A DNA stretch of 64,000 nt from Limnephilus marmoratus (GCA_917880885.1 OU862918.1:2108001-2172000); one strand, 5' to 3'. Numbered from the stretch's first letter, positions 1-10,620 are shown. Notes: generated from the sequence alone by a model not told the origin. Made by a program: numbers and translations.

Positions 1-22
1 TGCTGAATATCAATTTATAACA
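1..22 (+). repeat. Last 22 bp of the BEL/Pao 5' LTR
   Basis: These 22 bases are identical to 5966-5987, the end of the downstream LTR, and finish in CA as LTRs do. The rest of the 5' LTR lies outside the window. Confidence 0.85.
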
Positions 23-39
23 TGGTCCTTCGAGCCGGA
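23..39 (+). promoter_or_regulatory. Primer binding site, tRNA-Tyr type
   Basis: TGGTCCTTCGAGCCGGA starts directly after the LTR. Its reverse complement, TCCGGCTCGAAGGACCA, matches the 3' end of eukaryotic tRNA-Tyr: CCA, the TCGAAGG acceptor strand and part of the T stem. In LTR retrotransposons this site primes minus-strand DNA synthesis. The tRNA assignment is from recall of tRNA-Tyr sequence and was not searched. Confidence 0.8.
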
Positions 40-456
40 TCTACCTTACGATCGGATTAAGGCATTAAAAGGAAACAATAAAATGAACCAGCGAGCTATC
101 CAAAAATCCAGAGAGATGAAAAGATGAAAACATGAAGAACAAGGATCGACATCAATATAAGTATCCCCTGCCCATTATTTCCTTCTATTCCGTGAATTCC
201 TGTTCAAACAAGTGCTATTTTTTGTGTGTCAATGTACTTATTTAAAAACAAAAAAAACTAACTACCCGCAGTGTAAATGCAAGTCATGCGAATTATTTTA
301 GGTTAATTGTTTTAGAAGATGATTATTGTAAGATTCTGTCATTGTTCATAGCTTGAATTGGTTACTACGGTTTTCTACGCGATTATTGCACAGAAATTAT
401 TTTTTAAGGAACATTTTTAGAATTTGTTGTGTTGAATTATTGTCAAACGTATAAAA

Positions 457-2232
457 ATGGATAATTTAAAATCGTTGATTAACAAACGCGGAGTGTTGAA
501 AGGTAAACTCACGAGATTTGCGGATTCATTAAACGCATTATCAGTTAACGAAATTAAAATTCGCTATGCGAGAATTGAAAAAATAATTGATGATTTCGAA
601 GAGGTCCAGGAACAAATCGAAAGTCTTCCGGATTCCAACGAAATTGATAATAATTTGCAAAGAGAGAATTTTGAAAATCAATATTATTCAACCTTGGCGA
701 CTGCTAAAGGAGCAATTCAGTCTGTAGAGACTCCCAAATTAGAAATCAAGTTACCCAACCTTCAGTTACGAGAATTTAACGGAGATCCCAAAAATTGGAT
801 TAATTTTCTAGAAACATTTAAGACATTAGTTCATAACAATACTGCCATAAGCAATGTACAGAAGTTTTATTATCTGCAATCCTGTTTAAAGGGGAATGCA
901 GCAAAGATCATCGCCAATTTCGAGGTATCAGACCTGAATTATATATCGGCTTTTGAATTGTTGCAGCAGAGGTTTGCAAATTTGCGAACTACCGTACAAA
1001 TACACATCCAAGCTCTGTTTCAACTTAAAGAGATGAAACATGAGGATCCAGTAGCCATGCGTTATCTGATTGATGAAACTAATGTAAATTTGAAAGCGTT
1101 GCAAAATTTAGGCTTGAAAATCGAACAATGGGATGCTTTAATTATATACGTAATTTCTAATAAATTGGATGCAAGTTCTAGAAAGCATTGGGAACAAAAC
1201 CCATTGCAGGATGAGCTACCTACATTACAGGAATTTCTTAAATGTTTGACCTCGCGTGCGCAAGTTTTTGAATTAATGTTAAATTCAGATTCGAAAAAAA
1301 TTCCTACCTACCCGAAAGCAAGTGGTAGCAACAATAATCCTAAAAAGGAATCGGTATTTTTAGCTGCTACCCACAATAATTGTATTTGTTGTAATGACAA
1401 AGGGCATAAAATATATTTTTGTAAAAAATTTTTAAAATTAAATTCAGGAGAAAGAGCCAACGCAATAAGGAGGTACCGTGCCTGCTTCAAATGTTTGAGG
1501 TTAGGACATACGGCCCCATATTGCAAAATTAATTTAAAATGCAAGCATTGTGATAGCGAGAGCCACAATACGTTATTGCACAGGGAGATGCATCCGAGCG
1601 ATGACTCCATGAATAAAGGTGAAGATCACCCAGGAGGTGACTGCCAAATGGATGCTGAACGAGTTTCAGTATCAAACCATTCAGCTTTAGCGAAGGCTGA
1701 AAAAACAATTTTATTGTCGACTGCTATCATTGGGGTAGTAGGTCACAATAATAAAGTGCATGAGGCAAGAGTCCTAATTGACTCTGGAGCTCAAGCCAAT
1801 TTTATGTGCGAAAAGTTCGCAATGAAGTTAAATTTGAGATGCGAAAATATAAACAAGCCTGTGTTAGGTATACACAACAATGTTACCCATATGAAGAAAC
1901 GTGTTGCGATAAAAATGAAATCTCTGAGGACAAATTATAATCAAAATATCACTTGTCTAATATTGCAGGAAATAACCACAAACCTACCTCAAGCAACAGT
2001 GGCCAGAAAAGACTTTAAGCTGCCGCCGGGATTACAAATGGCGGACCCAAATTTCAACGTAGCGGCGCCTATTGATATCCTGTTAGGCGCTGAGAGCTTT
2101 TGGGATATACTACAAGATGATCGGCTGAGATTGGATACCGGACCTACTCTGCAGAGGACTGAATTAGGCTGGGTTATATCGGCCCCGATCAACATTCATC
2201 AGAAAAAAAAGGCCAGTACCGCAATTTTGTAG
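457..2232 (+). CDS. BEL/Pao Gag-protease
   Basis: A 591-residue frame starting at an ATG after about 415 bp of leader. Residues ~95-250 resemble the capsid-like DUF1759 region of BEL/Pao Gag (LREFNGDPKNWINFLETF). Residues ~309-376 carry a run of Cys/His knuckles with CX2C and GH features, expected to bind RNA. The aspartic protease active site is VLIDSGAQANFM, with DSG at ~442-444. Gag would assemble particles and the protease would cut the polyprotein. The frame stops at 2232 soon after an A8 run at 2203-2210, whereas the conserved continuation towards RT is in the next frame. That implies a one-base slip in the homopolymer, or less likely programmed frameshifting. Confidence 0.88.
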   Translation: MDNLKSLINKRGVLKGKLTRFADSLNALSVNEIKIRYARIEKIIDDFEEVQEQIESLPDSNEIDNNLQRENFENQYYSTLATAKGAIQSVETPKLEIKLPNLQLREFNGDPKNWINFLETFKTLVHNNTAISNVQKFYYLQSCLKGNAAKIIANFEVSDLNYISAFELLQQRFANLRTTVQIHIQALFQLKEMKHEDPVAMRYLIDETNVNLKALQNLGLKIEQWDALIIYVISNKLDASSRKHWEQNPLQDELPTLQEFLKCLTSRAQVFELMLNSDSKKIPTYPKASGSNNNPKKESVFLAATHNNCICCNDKGHKIYFCKKFLKLNSGERANAIRRYRACFKCLRLGHTAPYCKINLKCKHCDSESHNTLLHREMHPSDDSMNKGEDHPGGDCQMDAERVSVSNHSALAKAEKTILLSTAIIGVVGHNNKVHEARVLIDSGAQANFMCEKFAMKLNLRCENINKPVLGIHNNVTHMKKRVAIKMKSLRTNYNQNITCLILQEITTNLPQATVARKDFKLPPGLQMADPNFNVAAPIDILLGAESFWDILQDDRLRLDTGPTLQRTELGWVISAPINIHQKKKASTAIL

Positions 2233-2278
2233 TTTATCAATAAACACATTATCTAATCAGATAGAAAAATTTTGGAAA

Positions 2279-4834
2279 ATGGAGGAGGTGAATTCTGCGA
2301 GATTTCAAAATCACGAGGAGAAGGCGTGTGAAGCAGATTTCGTCGCCACGCACTCTAGAGAGAGCGATGGTAGATACGTGGTAAGTCTGCCGCGCCGCCC
2401 ATGTGTGAGTCAATTTGGTGACTCGTTAAACACAGCGGAAAAAAGATTTAAGAACCTAGAGAAGAGATTTTTAATAAATCCTGAATTGAAATTGCAATAT
2501 GTACAATTTATGCAAGAATATGAGCAACTAGGTCATATGGAGTTATGTGATAAATGGAGAGGGGATGAGCAATCCTATTTTTTGCCGCATCACGCGGTCA
2601 TAAAAGAAGCTAGCACCACGACGAAGGTGCGTGTAGTGTTTGATGGTTCGGCAAAGACGTCGACCGGAATATCCCTGAACGATGCTCTGATGGTGGGAGC
2701 TGTCATTCAAAAGGACTTATACAGCCATTTATTACGTTTCAGAATACATCGATACGTCATGACTGCGGACATCGAAAAAATGTACCGTCAAATCAACGTA
2801 TGCGCAGAGGATCGCAGCCTTCAGAAGATTGTATGGCGCGAATCACAAGAAGAGGAACTCCGACATTACAAATTGAAGACCGTCACATATGGGCTGGGAC
2901 CTTCCTCCTTCCTAGCAACGAGATGTCTTCGACAAATCGGTATGGATAACCAAGTTAATTTCCCAGTAGCAAGTCAAGTCATAGAAAATGATTTTTATAT
3001 GGACGATCTATTGACTGGAGGGGATGACTTGGAAGTTTGTTTCCAGTTAAAGAAACAAATAAGTGATATCTTGCTGTCCGCAGGGATGACCCTGAGGAAG
3101 TGGAGATCAAATATTTTGGAATTGTCATCTGGGCGGAGCCAAGGTGAAATTGCCAAACAGGGCAATTGTGAAAAAATGATCACTGACAATTCCAAGAATG
3201 AAAAAATACTTGGATTAATTTGGAATAATGAATTAGATTACCTGTCATATGAAATTACAAAGCCGTCAGGTAAAACTAAGAGTAAGCGTCAATTATTATT
3301 GTGCATAGCTTCCACCTTTGATCCAACGCAGTGGCGGCACGTATCATCGTCAAAAAATGCAGAGGATATACTGTCCCGAGGTACCACAGCTGAAAGGTTA
3401 GTCAGCACTTCAATATGGTGGAAGGGGCCAAGCTGGTTGACGGAAGATGTCAGCACTTGGCCAGTATCCAAGATGTCATGTTTGGATCCCCCGGAAATAA
3501 AAAGTAAAAATGTACTACTGGTAACTGATACTCAAGAATGGGATATTTTCGAAAAATTCTTATCGCTAACCAAATTGAAAGGAGTAATCGCTCAAGCGTT
3601 AAGATTTATAAATAATTGTTGTAACCCTAAGCATAAAACGTATGGCAGTAGATTGAAAACTCTCAATCTCTGTTTAATGGAAGTTTTAATTTGTGCAAGT
3701 GGAAGATTAAAATTAGCTACTTATTTATATTGGCAGATATTTGGGAGAAACAATGTCAAGCGTATCCTACATAAGTGTGTTGTATGTTTTAGATACCGAC
3801 TTCAGGTTTGCCGGCAGATCCTGGGAAACATTCCAGTTGAGAGAATCACTCCCAGTCGACCGTTCTCTGTCATGGACGTCGACTATGCCGGATGGATAGA
3901 CACGAAGGCTGGAGCGCTGAGAAAATCTCCGCTCATTAAATCGTATCTTTGCATATTTGTTTGTTTTTCTACCAAAGCGGTTCATTTGGAACTAGTAACA
4001 GATTTGTCAAGCGATGCTTTTTTAAATTGTTTAAAGAGGTTCATTGCCCGTAGGGGGCAACCGGAAAAAATATTTTCTGACAATGCAACCACCTTCAGAG
4101 GACCTTCCAATAAGCTTAAAGAACTATATGCCAGTCTAAGATTGAACAATGACAAAATCCATAGGTTTTTAGCTGATAAGGGAATATCTTGGAGTTTCAT
4201 ACCGCCTAGGGCGCCGAACCACGGGGGGCTGTGGGAGGCCGCCGTCAGGTCCACCAAGTTTCATTTATATCGAATTACTAAAAATAACCCATTGCAGTTT
4301 GAATTATTGTATACTTTGCTTTGTCAGATAGAGGCTTGTTTGAACTCCCGTCCCTTAACTTCCCTGTCTGATGATGTAGATGACCTTCTCCCTCTAACTC
4401 CCAACCATTTCCTCATGGGCAGGGATGCTTCGGTTATTCCCGAGTTGGATGTCCGCGAGCTCCCGGAGAACAGACTAAGCAAATATCAAAAATTAAATGC
4501 TCTAATTCAAAATTTCTGGTTCAGATGGAAACGAGATTACCTTGCTGAGCTGCAAAAACGGACCAAATGGCAGGCCAACAACCAAAAGGCCATAAAGAAG
4601 GACGATCTGGTAATCCTGATGGAAGACAATCTGCCTCCTGCATTATGGAAGATGGCGCGCATAGTAACTACTTATCCAGGCCCGGATGGAGTAGTGAGGG
4701 TAGTTACCCTCAAAACAGCACAAGGCACTTTTGTGAGACCCATCACAAAAATATGTTTGATGCCAATAGAATCAAACTTGGATCCAAATTTCCCGACCCG
4801 GCAAACCACTGACCTTCCCAAGGTCACAGCCTAA
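2279..4834 (+). CDS. BEL/Pao Pol (RT + integrase), internally deleted
   Basis: An 851-residue frame. The same frame is open and homologous-looking from about 2222, so the ATG at 2279 is probably not a true start. RT is visible: TADIEKMY (D at ~164) and YMDD at ~240-243. After STFDP (~345-348) the sequence jumps to QWRHVSSSKNAEDILSRG, so most of RNase H is missing. A second loss before residue ~499 removes the HH half of the integrase zinc finger, while CVVC remains. Integrase acidic residues are present: D535 (VDYAG), D601 (SDNATTF) and E653 (GLWEAAV). A C-terminal domain of the DUF5641 type follows. The family is usually several hundred residues longer. Both deletions keep the frame open. 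Confidence 0.85.
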   Translation: MEEVNSARFQNHEEKACEADFVATHSRESDGRYVVSLPRRPCVSQFGDSLNTAEKRFKNLEKRFLINPELKLQYVQFMQEYEQLGHMELCDKWRGDEQSYFLPHHAVIKEASTTTKVRVVFDGSAKTSTGISLNDALMVGAVIQKDLYSHLLRFRIHRYVMTADIEKMYRQINVCAEDRSLQKIVWRESQEEELRHYKLKTVTYGLGPSSFLATRCLRQIGMDNQVNFPVASQVIENDFYMDDLLTGGDDLEVCFQLKKQISDILLSAGMTLRKWRSNILELSSGRSQGEIAKQGNCEKMITDNSKNEKILGLIWNNELDYLSYEITKPSGKTKSKRQLLLCIASTFDPTQWRHVSSSKNAEDILSRGTTAERLVSTSIWWKGPSWLTEDVSTWPVSKMSCLDPPEIKSKNVLLVTDTQEWDIFEKFLSLTKLKGVIAQALRFINNCCNPKHKTYGSRLKTLNLCLMEVLICASGRLKLATYLYWQIFGRNNVKRILHKCVVCFRYRLQVCRQILGNIPVERITPSRPFSVMDVDYAGWIDTKAGALRKSPLIKSYLCIFVCFSTKAVHLELVTDLSSDAFLNCLKRFIARRGQPEKIFSDNATTFRGPSNKLKELYASLRLNNDKIHRFLADKGISWSFIPPRAPNHGGLWEAAVRSTKFHLYRITKNNPLQFELLYTLLCQIEACLNSRPLTSLSDDVDDLLPLTPNHFLMGRDASVIPELDVRELPENRLSKYQKLNALIQNFWFRWKRDYLAELQKRTKWQANNQKAIKKDDLVILMEDNLPPALWKMARIVTTYPGPDGVVRVVTLKTAQGTFVRPITKICLMPIESNLDPNFPTRQTTDLPKVTA

Positions 4835-4880
4835 CTGCAATTAGGGCTGAACCGATGCAACCAAACCACATCAATAATTA

Positions 4881-5256
4881 TGGAGCATCGGTATTGGTGT
4901 TGTTGACACCACTGTATCCAACCTGAAGCCACTGGGGCTTCAAGTCAACAACCGCGAGATGATCATCCTCGCTGCAGATCTAATGGTACTATCTGCTTAC
5001 CAGGGCACGGCCGCCCCTTAATTCATGATGATCTACCCAAATGATGACATACAGAAGTACATGCTGATGTACTTTTCCAAAACGATAACCACCCTGGACA
5101 AGATGGCCGAGCAGTCTACCCGGTGAAGTGTTCATTCGGTTTTTTGGCAGTGCCATGCCAGTGAAAGTTAATGAACTGATAATCAGTCAACAGCGAACTA
5201 ACAATGTGTTGCTATTTGTGAATTGGTGTTAGCTAAAAAAAAAAAAAAAAAAAAAA
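4881..5256 (+). other. Coding-like insert ending in A22 inside the BEL element
   Basis: One frame from 4881 to 5126 stays open except for a TAA at 5019-5021. It reads as ordinary protein (for example VSNLKPLGLQVNN and DDIQKYMLMYFSK), followed by ~110 bp and then 22 consecutive A at 5235-5256. BEL elements usually have no gene here. The product is not recognised. An mRNA-derived segment copied in during reverse transcription would explain both the frame and the poly(A), but the coding claim rests on one broken frame of about 80 codons. Confidence 0.4.
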
Positions 5257-5559
5257 TATATATAATTGAAGTGAAAATTCTTCATAGAGACAATGAGACA
5301 TTACTGATTTGTCAATTTTACAAAATTATTATTAATGTTGTGATTTTATTATTTTATTATTTAATTTTTTGCACGATTTTTTAGAAATTTATAAATTTTT
5401 TAGGTTATTTTAATTGTTGGTTAGGTTCCCGGACCCTTCAAACTTAGATAGTTACACATCTTGTAAATTTTTAGTATATTGTGTGTGGATTTAGGAATTT
5501 GTAGTTTGATTTTAATTTCAAAAAAACTTATTGTTTTTCTCATTCCCCGCCGGGCAGTA

Positions 5560-5987
5560 TGTTAAAAAGAGTGAAGACTACTGCCATCTAGCGGCATATT
5601 TTTGTAGCTTATTTTTAGTTGATATTGCATTTTACAGATTAGCGACGTAAGACTAAACTAAAACGAGATGTTAGACGGTAAAGTAGATATCTGGTTTTTA
5701 TATCGTATAATGTGTTATGGTGACACGAAAGTGTTGTTTATTTTGATTGTGTTAGAAAACATTATTATAAATAGTCTGCTTTTCTAGTTTAACTCTCTCT
5801 TAATTCGCGGATCTCCTATAAACAGCTAGCATTGTCTAGCAAGTGGTCAAAGTGACCAAATTTAGTGTTTTGTCGGGTCGGGACAAATTATTGTAACAAA
5901 TGTGCTTTGTGAATAAAACCAGGAATTCCTCCATTGAAACCAGATGTTTTTCCTTGACGTCCTTCTGCTGAATATCAATTTATAACA
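5560..5987 (+). repeat. BEL/Pao 3' LTR
   Basis: Starts TGTTAAAAAG after the GC-rich CCCCGCCGGGCAGTA stretch that occupies the polypurine-tract position. It ends TATAACA, with its last 22 bases matching window positions 1-22. Length is 428 bp. TATAAATAG at 5766-5774 is a possible TATA box and AATAAA at 5912-5917 a possible polyadenylation signal. Confidence 0.85.
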
Positions 5988-7059
5988 CCTGTCTTCAACT
6001 TGCCTGAAGCTTCAAGGTTAAGAAGCTACATGTGCCAGTAGCGCGCATTCTCTTATCCTTCAGGACACTCATCAAATGGTGAGATGTGAAGAAATTGTTC
6101 ATAAATAGCTCATGGCGTATGGGGAACTCTATATATTCTATCGTAGAAGTAGGGCAGATAATCCCTGATCTAATTAGGGGTCATATGTATCAGATGCTCC
6201 GGAATACGGCATTGCTTGGAACAGGTATCCTTAGACCACTTTTGTTTATAGTGAGGCTTCTTTTTGTACTGTAGTTTTGATTTTTTGGCTGGTGGTGCAT
6301 TTGAAATAGATATTCTCAAGGTATTACGACTCACACAGGACGATGTCGAAGGCTGACTCCAGTGAAGGTCATTAGCGAATTCATCTGGTTCATGCTCGTC
6401 AAGGCATGACTCATCAATTTTCGAATTTCGATGTTGCGCTCGATTACAAATGTGCCGGCAATATCTCGAAAGTTATCCACCTCCGCATCTTCGTTATTTT
6501 TCATAAAATTATCGTCAATATGCTCTTCGTTCTTCTGTTTATCAACGTTATCTGAATAGCGCGTTATTAACAACATTATTGTCATCACTTACACATACGC
6601 TAAAAGAGCGCTCCAATTCTGCCACCATTTCATCTTGATTCAACGATTTTGTTTTATAACGACGAATTATGTAGGTATAGGAGAAGTAGGTATTTTCGAC
6701 ATGATAAAAAATATACGAAAACCGTAGACAAACTATTGATTTCAATAAAAATCACTCATAAAAAATATACAAAACCATATTATTTGAAGGCAAGCTAACC
6801 AAAAACGTGTGTAAACACTGTCACAGCTAACCTCCAAAGGTTGCGCGCAGGCATCACCTGATTTCAGTGACATCTAGCTGTCATCTTATGCATATAATAC
6901 TATGTTGAAACATTGTTTCCGACTATTTAATCTTTTGATAACAATATGTGATTCACACATGTTTTATTTTTTTCCGTATTAAATTTTTTTTCTTTTTTTC
7001 AAAATGGGTCTATTTTCAGGGCTTTAGTAAAAAATAATTAAAAATAGGATGATTAATAA
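5988..7059. other. Unassigned sequence between the BEL element and the LINE
   Basis: No recognised element. Short open frames occur on both strands. Only the minus-strand pair at 6331-6745 looks at all coding-like and is listed separately. The remainder is AT-rich. Confidence 0.5.
6331..6745 (-). pseudogene. Possible broken coding fragment, unknown family
   Basis: Two minus-strand frames overlap at 6548-6588 and read as one acidic, low-complexity-free peptide if a frameshift joins them (LNQDEMVAELERSFS followed in the next frame by ERNIEIRKLMSHALTSM). No motif of a known transposase or host protein was recognised. It could be an exon relic or chance. Confidence 0.22.
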
Positions 7060-7171
7060 AATTTATCAAATTATGTTAATTATTGAAAGCTAACATACCA
7101 TTCTGTAAATGCTGCATAACAACTTGGTGGGATTTTGCTTTATTCATAGTGAAAAAAAATCATACTTTTCA

Positions 7172-7423
7172 TCAATTTTTTTGATGCCTATAGACATCGT
7201 CATGGAGGTAATGGGTTAAATTTTGAATCAGATTCCTAGGTATTATGCCAGTGGCCGAAATAACAAATGGTAATATTTTTATAGTCCGAGAATGCCAAAT
7301 TCTTTTAATCTCATTTCCTAAATCTGTGTATTTTCTAATTTTTTCAGAAACAGTTTTTTGAATATTACAGGAATTTGGAATAGCTACATCAATGATATAA
7401 GTTATTTTTTTTAATTTTGTCAT
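7172..7423 (-). pseudogene. R4-like LINE restriction-like endonuclease, C-terminal part
   Basis: 83 residues in yet another frame, joined to the previous part across an A7 run (~7410). IIDVAIP supplies the second acidic residue and EKIRKYTDLGNEIKRIW the lysine/helix of the restriction-like endonuclease core. VISATGIIP is a typical downstream block. In relatives this nuclease nicks the target to prime reverse transcription. It is about as long as expected, so the C-terminus is probably complete. Confidence 0.82.
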
Positions 7424-7424
7424 G

Positions 7425-8303
7425 TTAAACTATATCAGGTCTATTATGACTAATTGTTCTGTCTGTTAGTATAGTTTTATCATAATAGATTTTATAAAAT
7501 TCATTTTCTATAAATGAATTTGGTTCATATTCATAATAAGGTACTACATTACGGCAATCAATCAAGTTATGTTTAATTACCAAACTTTGGTGAATTATTT
7601 TTAAAACCTGATTGTGCCTAAATGTATACTCGGAAGGCGCTAATATAGAACATCCCGATATAATATGTTCTATAGTTTCGGGAAAAGCCAAACATTTTCT
7701 ACATAAATCATCAATTTGATTTATATCTTTGATTATATGCTTTCTATAATTTTTAGTATTAATGACTCTATCTTGAATGGCAAGCATAAATCCTTCTATT
7801 TCTGCGCTCAACTCTCCAATACTCAACCATTTGTTTGACGAAAGTTTGTCAACATACGTTTGGTTGAGATAATTGAAGTATTTTGCGTGAATAATTTTAT
7901 TTGACCAGGAATCTAATAATTCCTGGTTAGTATTTATAAGAATGTTGGCATTCTCGTCATATAAATTTAAAGGTGTAATATTTCTATCTGCCTTGCAAAT
8001 TATTTTGTGCATTTCTGAGCTATTAGCTTTCCTATGGAAAAAATTTCTAAGCATTTCTACCTGATTGTGTTTCAAAGATGTTATTTTGACTACACCCCTA
8101 CCTCCTAAATTTCTAGGTAAATTAATTCGTTCTATAGCTGAATTTGGATGATGGCAATTAAATTTTGTTAACGTAGTTCTAATTAATCGTTCTAAACTAT
8201 CTAAATCTGTATTGGACCATTTAATTATGCCAAATGAGTACGTTAGTAGAGGTATTGCCCAAGTATTGATTGCTTTTACTAAATTTTTAGCAGATAGATG
8301 CAT
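7425..8303 (-). pseudogene. R4-like LINE thumb and CCHC zinc region
   Basis: 292 residues continuing the RT ORF in a shifted frame. Residues ~60-80 (NLPRNLGGRGVVKI) match the post-RT block of this LINE group. C201-X2-C204-X8-H213-X4-C218 is the CCHC knuckle that precedes the endonuclease. The segment ends HNRPDIV, where RPD is the start of the PD-(D/E)XK nuclease core, then a TAA stops the frame at 7425. Confidence 0.85.
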
Positions 8304-9757
8304 TTTAAAATTTTTCTGATCCTAGTTTGAAATTTAATCCTAATATCATTTTTAATACTAGTGTGATCTAATCTATTCGATTGCGGGTATCCTAAATATT
8401 TATCAACCTCATCCCCTTTCATACTTTGAATTTTGAAATTTCTAAATATACCCTCGTCTCCATCTACAATTTTGCCTTTCTCTATATGGATAGTTTTACA
8501 TTTATCTAAACCAAAAGTCATTTTAATATCATCTGAAAAAATTTTAACTACCTTAATCATTTTCTCTAAATTTGATTCAGAATTTGAAAATAATTTTATA
8601 TCATCCATATATAATAGATGTGAAACTATACTACTCTCTCTTGTATTACCCTTAATTTTTATTCCAAACTTGCTTTTAATTAACATTTTAGAAAGGGGAT
8701 TCAATGCTAAGCAAAACCAAAGAGGGCTCAATGAGTCTCCTTGAAAAATCCCTCTTTTTATTGAAATGCCCGGTACTACTATTTTCTTACCTTTTAAATT
8801 AACTAGCAAATCTGTATTCCAAAAGGACATAATATTTTTCAAAAAACTAATTATAATTGGGTTAACTTTATATATTTTTAATATTTTGATTAGCCACGAG
8901 TGCGGGACACTATCAAAAGCTTTTTGATAATCTATATAATAAGTATGTAAATTACGCTTTTGATTTTGAATTTGTTTTAAAATTACAGAATCAATAACTA
9001 ACTGTTCTTTACATCCCATATGTTTTCTGCGACAACCTTTTTGTTGTTCAGATAAAATATTTTTTTCATCCAAATGAGTATATATTAAATCTGTCAAGCA
9101 AGAGGTTAAAATTTTGTATATTGTCGGTAGACATGTAATGGGTCTATATTGAGAGGGATTATTAATATGTTCGCTTTTAAGCAACATATAAGTAATGCCC
9201 TTAGTTAGAAAATTAGGAAAATTTTGAGGTTCTCTGACAAGTTTTGAAAGATTTTTTGCAAAAAGAGGATGTAAAGTAGTTAGACGTTTGTACCAAAAAT
9301 TATGTATCCAATCGCAACCCGTGGCTTTCCAATTATGAGTATTTTTTATAATTTTGGCTAACAATTCAACCGATATATCAGAAAAACTCATTTGTTCAAT
9401 GTCTGAACAATTGAGTTCTTCATTTTCTATCCAGTTACCTGCCTCATTATGTTTTATATCTTTACTCCAAATGTTTGTCCAAAAATCGCGCATATCTGAT
9501 TCAGATGGCAACGGAATTTTATTATTCGAAATAATATTCTGTTTATCGTCAAGTTTGGAATAAAATATTTTCTCATTTTTCTGAAATAATCTATTATTAT
9601 TTCTTTTATTATACGTATAATTATATCTTTTTAATCTACTAGCTTTTACACCTAATTTTTGTTTTAATAAATCTAATAAATCATTGATTATATTTTCATT
9701 ATTATTACTACCAATGCTATAACCAAATTTTCTCCCAATTTCATCTACATATCTCAA
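8279..9757 (-). pseudogene. R4-like LINE reverse transcriptase domain
   Basis: A 492-residue open segment in frame with the N-terminal part. It holds the RT fingers block GCDWIHNFWYKRL, the palm motif YIDYQKAFDSVP (~274-285), GIFQGDSLSP (~336-345) and the catalytic YMDD (~383-386). KGCRRKHMGCKEQLVID (~240-256) is characteristic of this LINE group. The RT copies element RNA at a nick in target DNA. The frame stops at 8279 after a one-base slip near an A-rich stretch at 8303-8320; homology resumes in the next frame at 8303. Confidence 0.9.
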
Positions 9758-9844
9758 AATATTCCTACTTCTATTTCCATTTTTATATTCAATTACTCTA
9801 GCTATACTACTTCTTAAAAATACTACATCATTTTCTAATCTAAT

Positions 9845-10591
9845 CTACCATTCTGGTTTACTATAACTATATGATCTATCATCAGAGGATATTAATTTAA
9901 CTCCTAACTTATTACATATAGTGATAGCACTAGCGTACACTATTGTATGAAGATCTAAACAACTAATATCGTCAAATATTATTTTTGGTAAAATTAAATT
10001 ATTTAATTCAGAAATTAATTTAGATAATTTCTTTGACGTATGCAATTTTGGTAATTTTGGTCTAACTGTGGGCTCTATATCTATATATCTATTTATATTA
10101 TTTTGAAGCAAGTTAGCTAATTCTATTACATTATCATCTAGTAAGTTTAAATTTGCAATATTGATTTCCCTAAGATTATGAATAATGTCTAAGTTATTTG
10201 AATCTACTCTAATATCATTGGATTCTTCTACTAGAATATTAGCTAAACTATCTTCATTCAATGCATCTAATATAACATTACTACTCGTATTAATTTGATC
10301 TAAATTATTCTCCAATTGCAATCTATCTGCTACTTCTTTTTTTATCTCATTTAATGTTACTACAGGAATTAAATTATTTTTGAAAATTGACCTTTTTTGG
10401 TCAGCTAATCTTTGTTCGTTTACTTGGGCAACCGGATAATTTTGTGAGAAAAGTAAATGTAATTTTTTCCTATACAATAACATATCTGTTTCTAGTTTAG
10501 TTACATAAAAATATGAACGAACGATTAACATATTGACATCGTTATTAATGTTATTATTGTAAGTGTAAAATAACTGTTGATTTTCCCCCAA
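9845..10591 (-). pseudogene. R4-like LINE, N-terminal part of ORF
   Basis: About 248 residues with no ATG at the upstream limit (the frame begins around a TTG), so the real start is unclear. The block VNEQRLADQKRSIFKNNLIP resembles the conserved N-terminal region of R4/Dong-type ORFs, which precedes a helical, asparagine-rich spacer. The frame ends at a TAG at 9847-9845, and the same frame continues directly into the RT part below. A single amber mutation, not a natural gene end, therefore separates the two. Confidence 0.75.
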
Positions 10592-10620
10592 TAAATAAAA
10601 TAAAAAATAAAAATAAAGTA

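Larger units (their letters stand above)
1..5987 (+). mobile_element. BEL/Pao LTR retrotransposon, defective
   Basis: In order: LTR end, tRNA-Tyr-type primer site, gag-protease frame (457-2232), pol frame (2279-4834), a non-coding tail with a poly(A)-tailed insert, and a 3' LTR (5560-5987). Domain order gag, protease, RT, integrase with the integrase C-terminal domain typical of BEL/Pao supports the family. It is non-functional: gag-PR and pol are in different frames, and pol lacks RNase H and the integrase HH zinc half. Upstream flank is outside the window, so target duplication cannot be checked. Confidence 0.9.
7060..10600 (-). mobile_element. R4/Dong-like non-LTR retrotransposon with RLE endonuclease
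   Basis: One coding region read on the minus strand from ~10591 to 7172: a conserved N-terminal block, RT, a CCHC zinc motif and a C-terminal PD-(D/E)XK-type endonuclease. This is the architecture of site-biased LINEs (R2, R4, NeSL and HERO groups). R4/Dong is the best guess. The 5' end (minus sense) abuts an AT-only (TTTAT)n-like tract at ~10592-10620, reminiscent of Dong's preference for simple TA-rich repeats. The 3' limit is uncertain. The coding region is broken by an amber codon and two frameshifts. Confidence 0.85.

Noticed and set aside
2203..2210. Programmed ribosomal frameshift between gag-PR and pol
   Set aside because: A plain A8 run in an already deleted copy is more simply a one-base indel; no pseudoknot was identified.
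4835..5234. Envelope-like gene after pol
   Set aside because: Too short, interrupted, and no signal peptide or transmembrane pattern.
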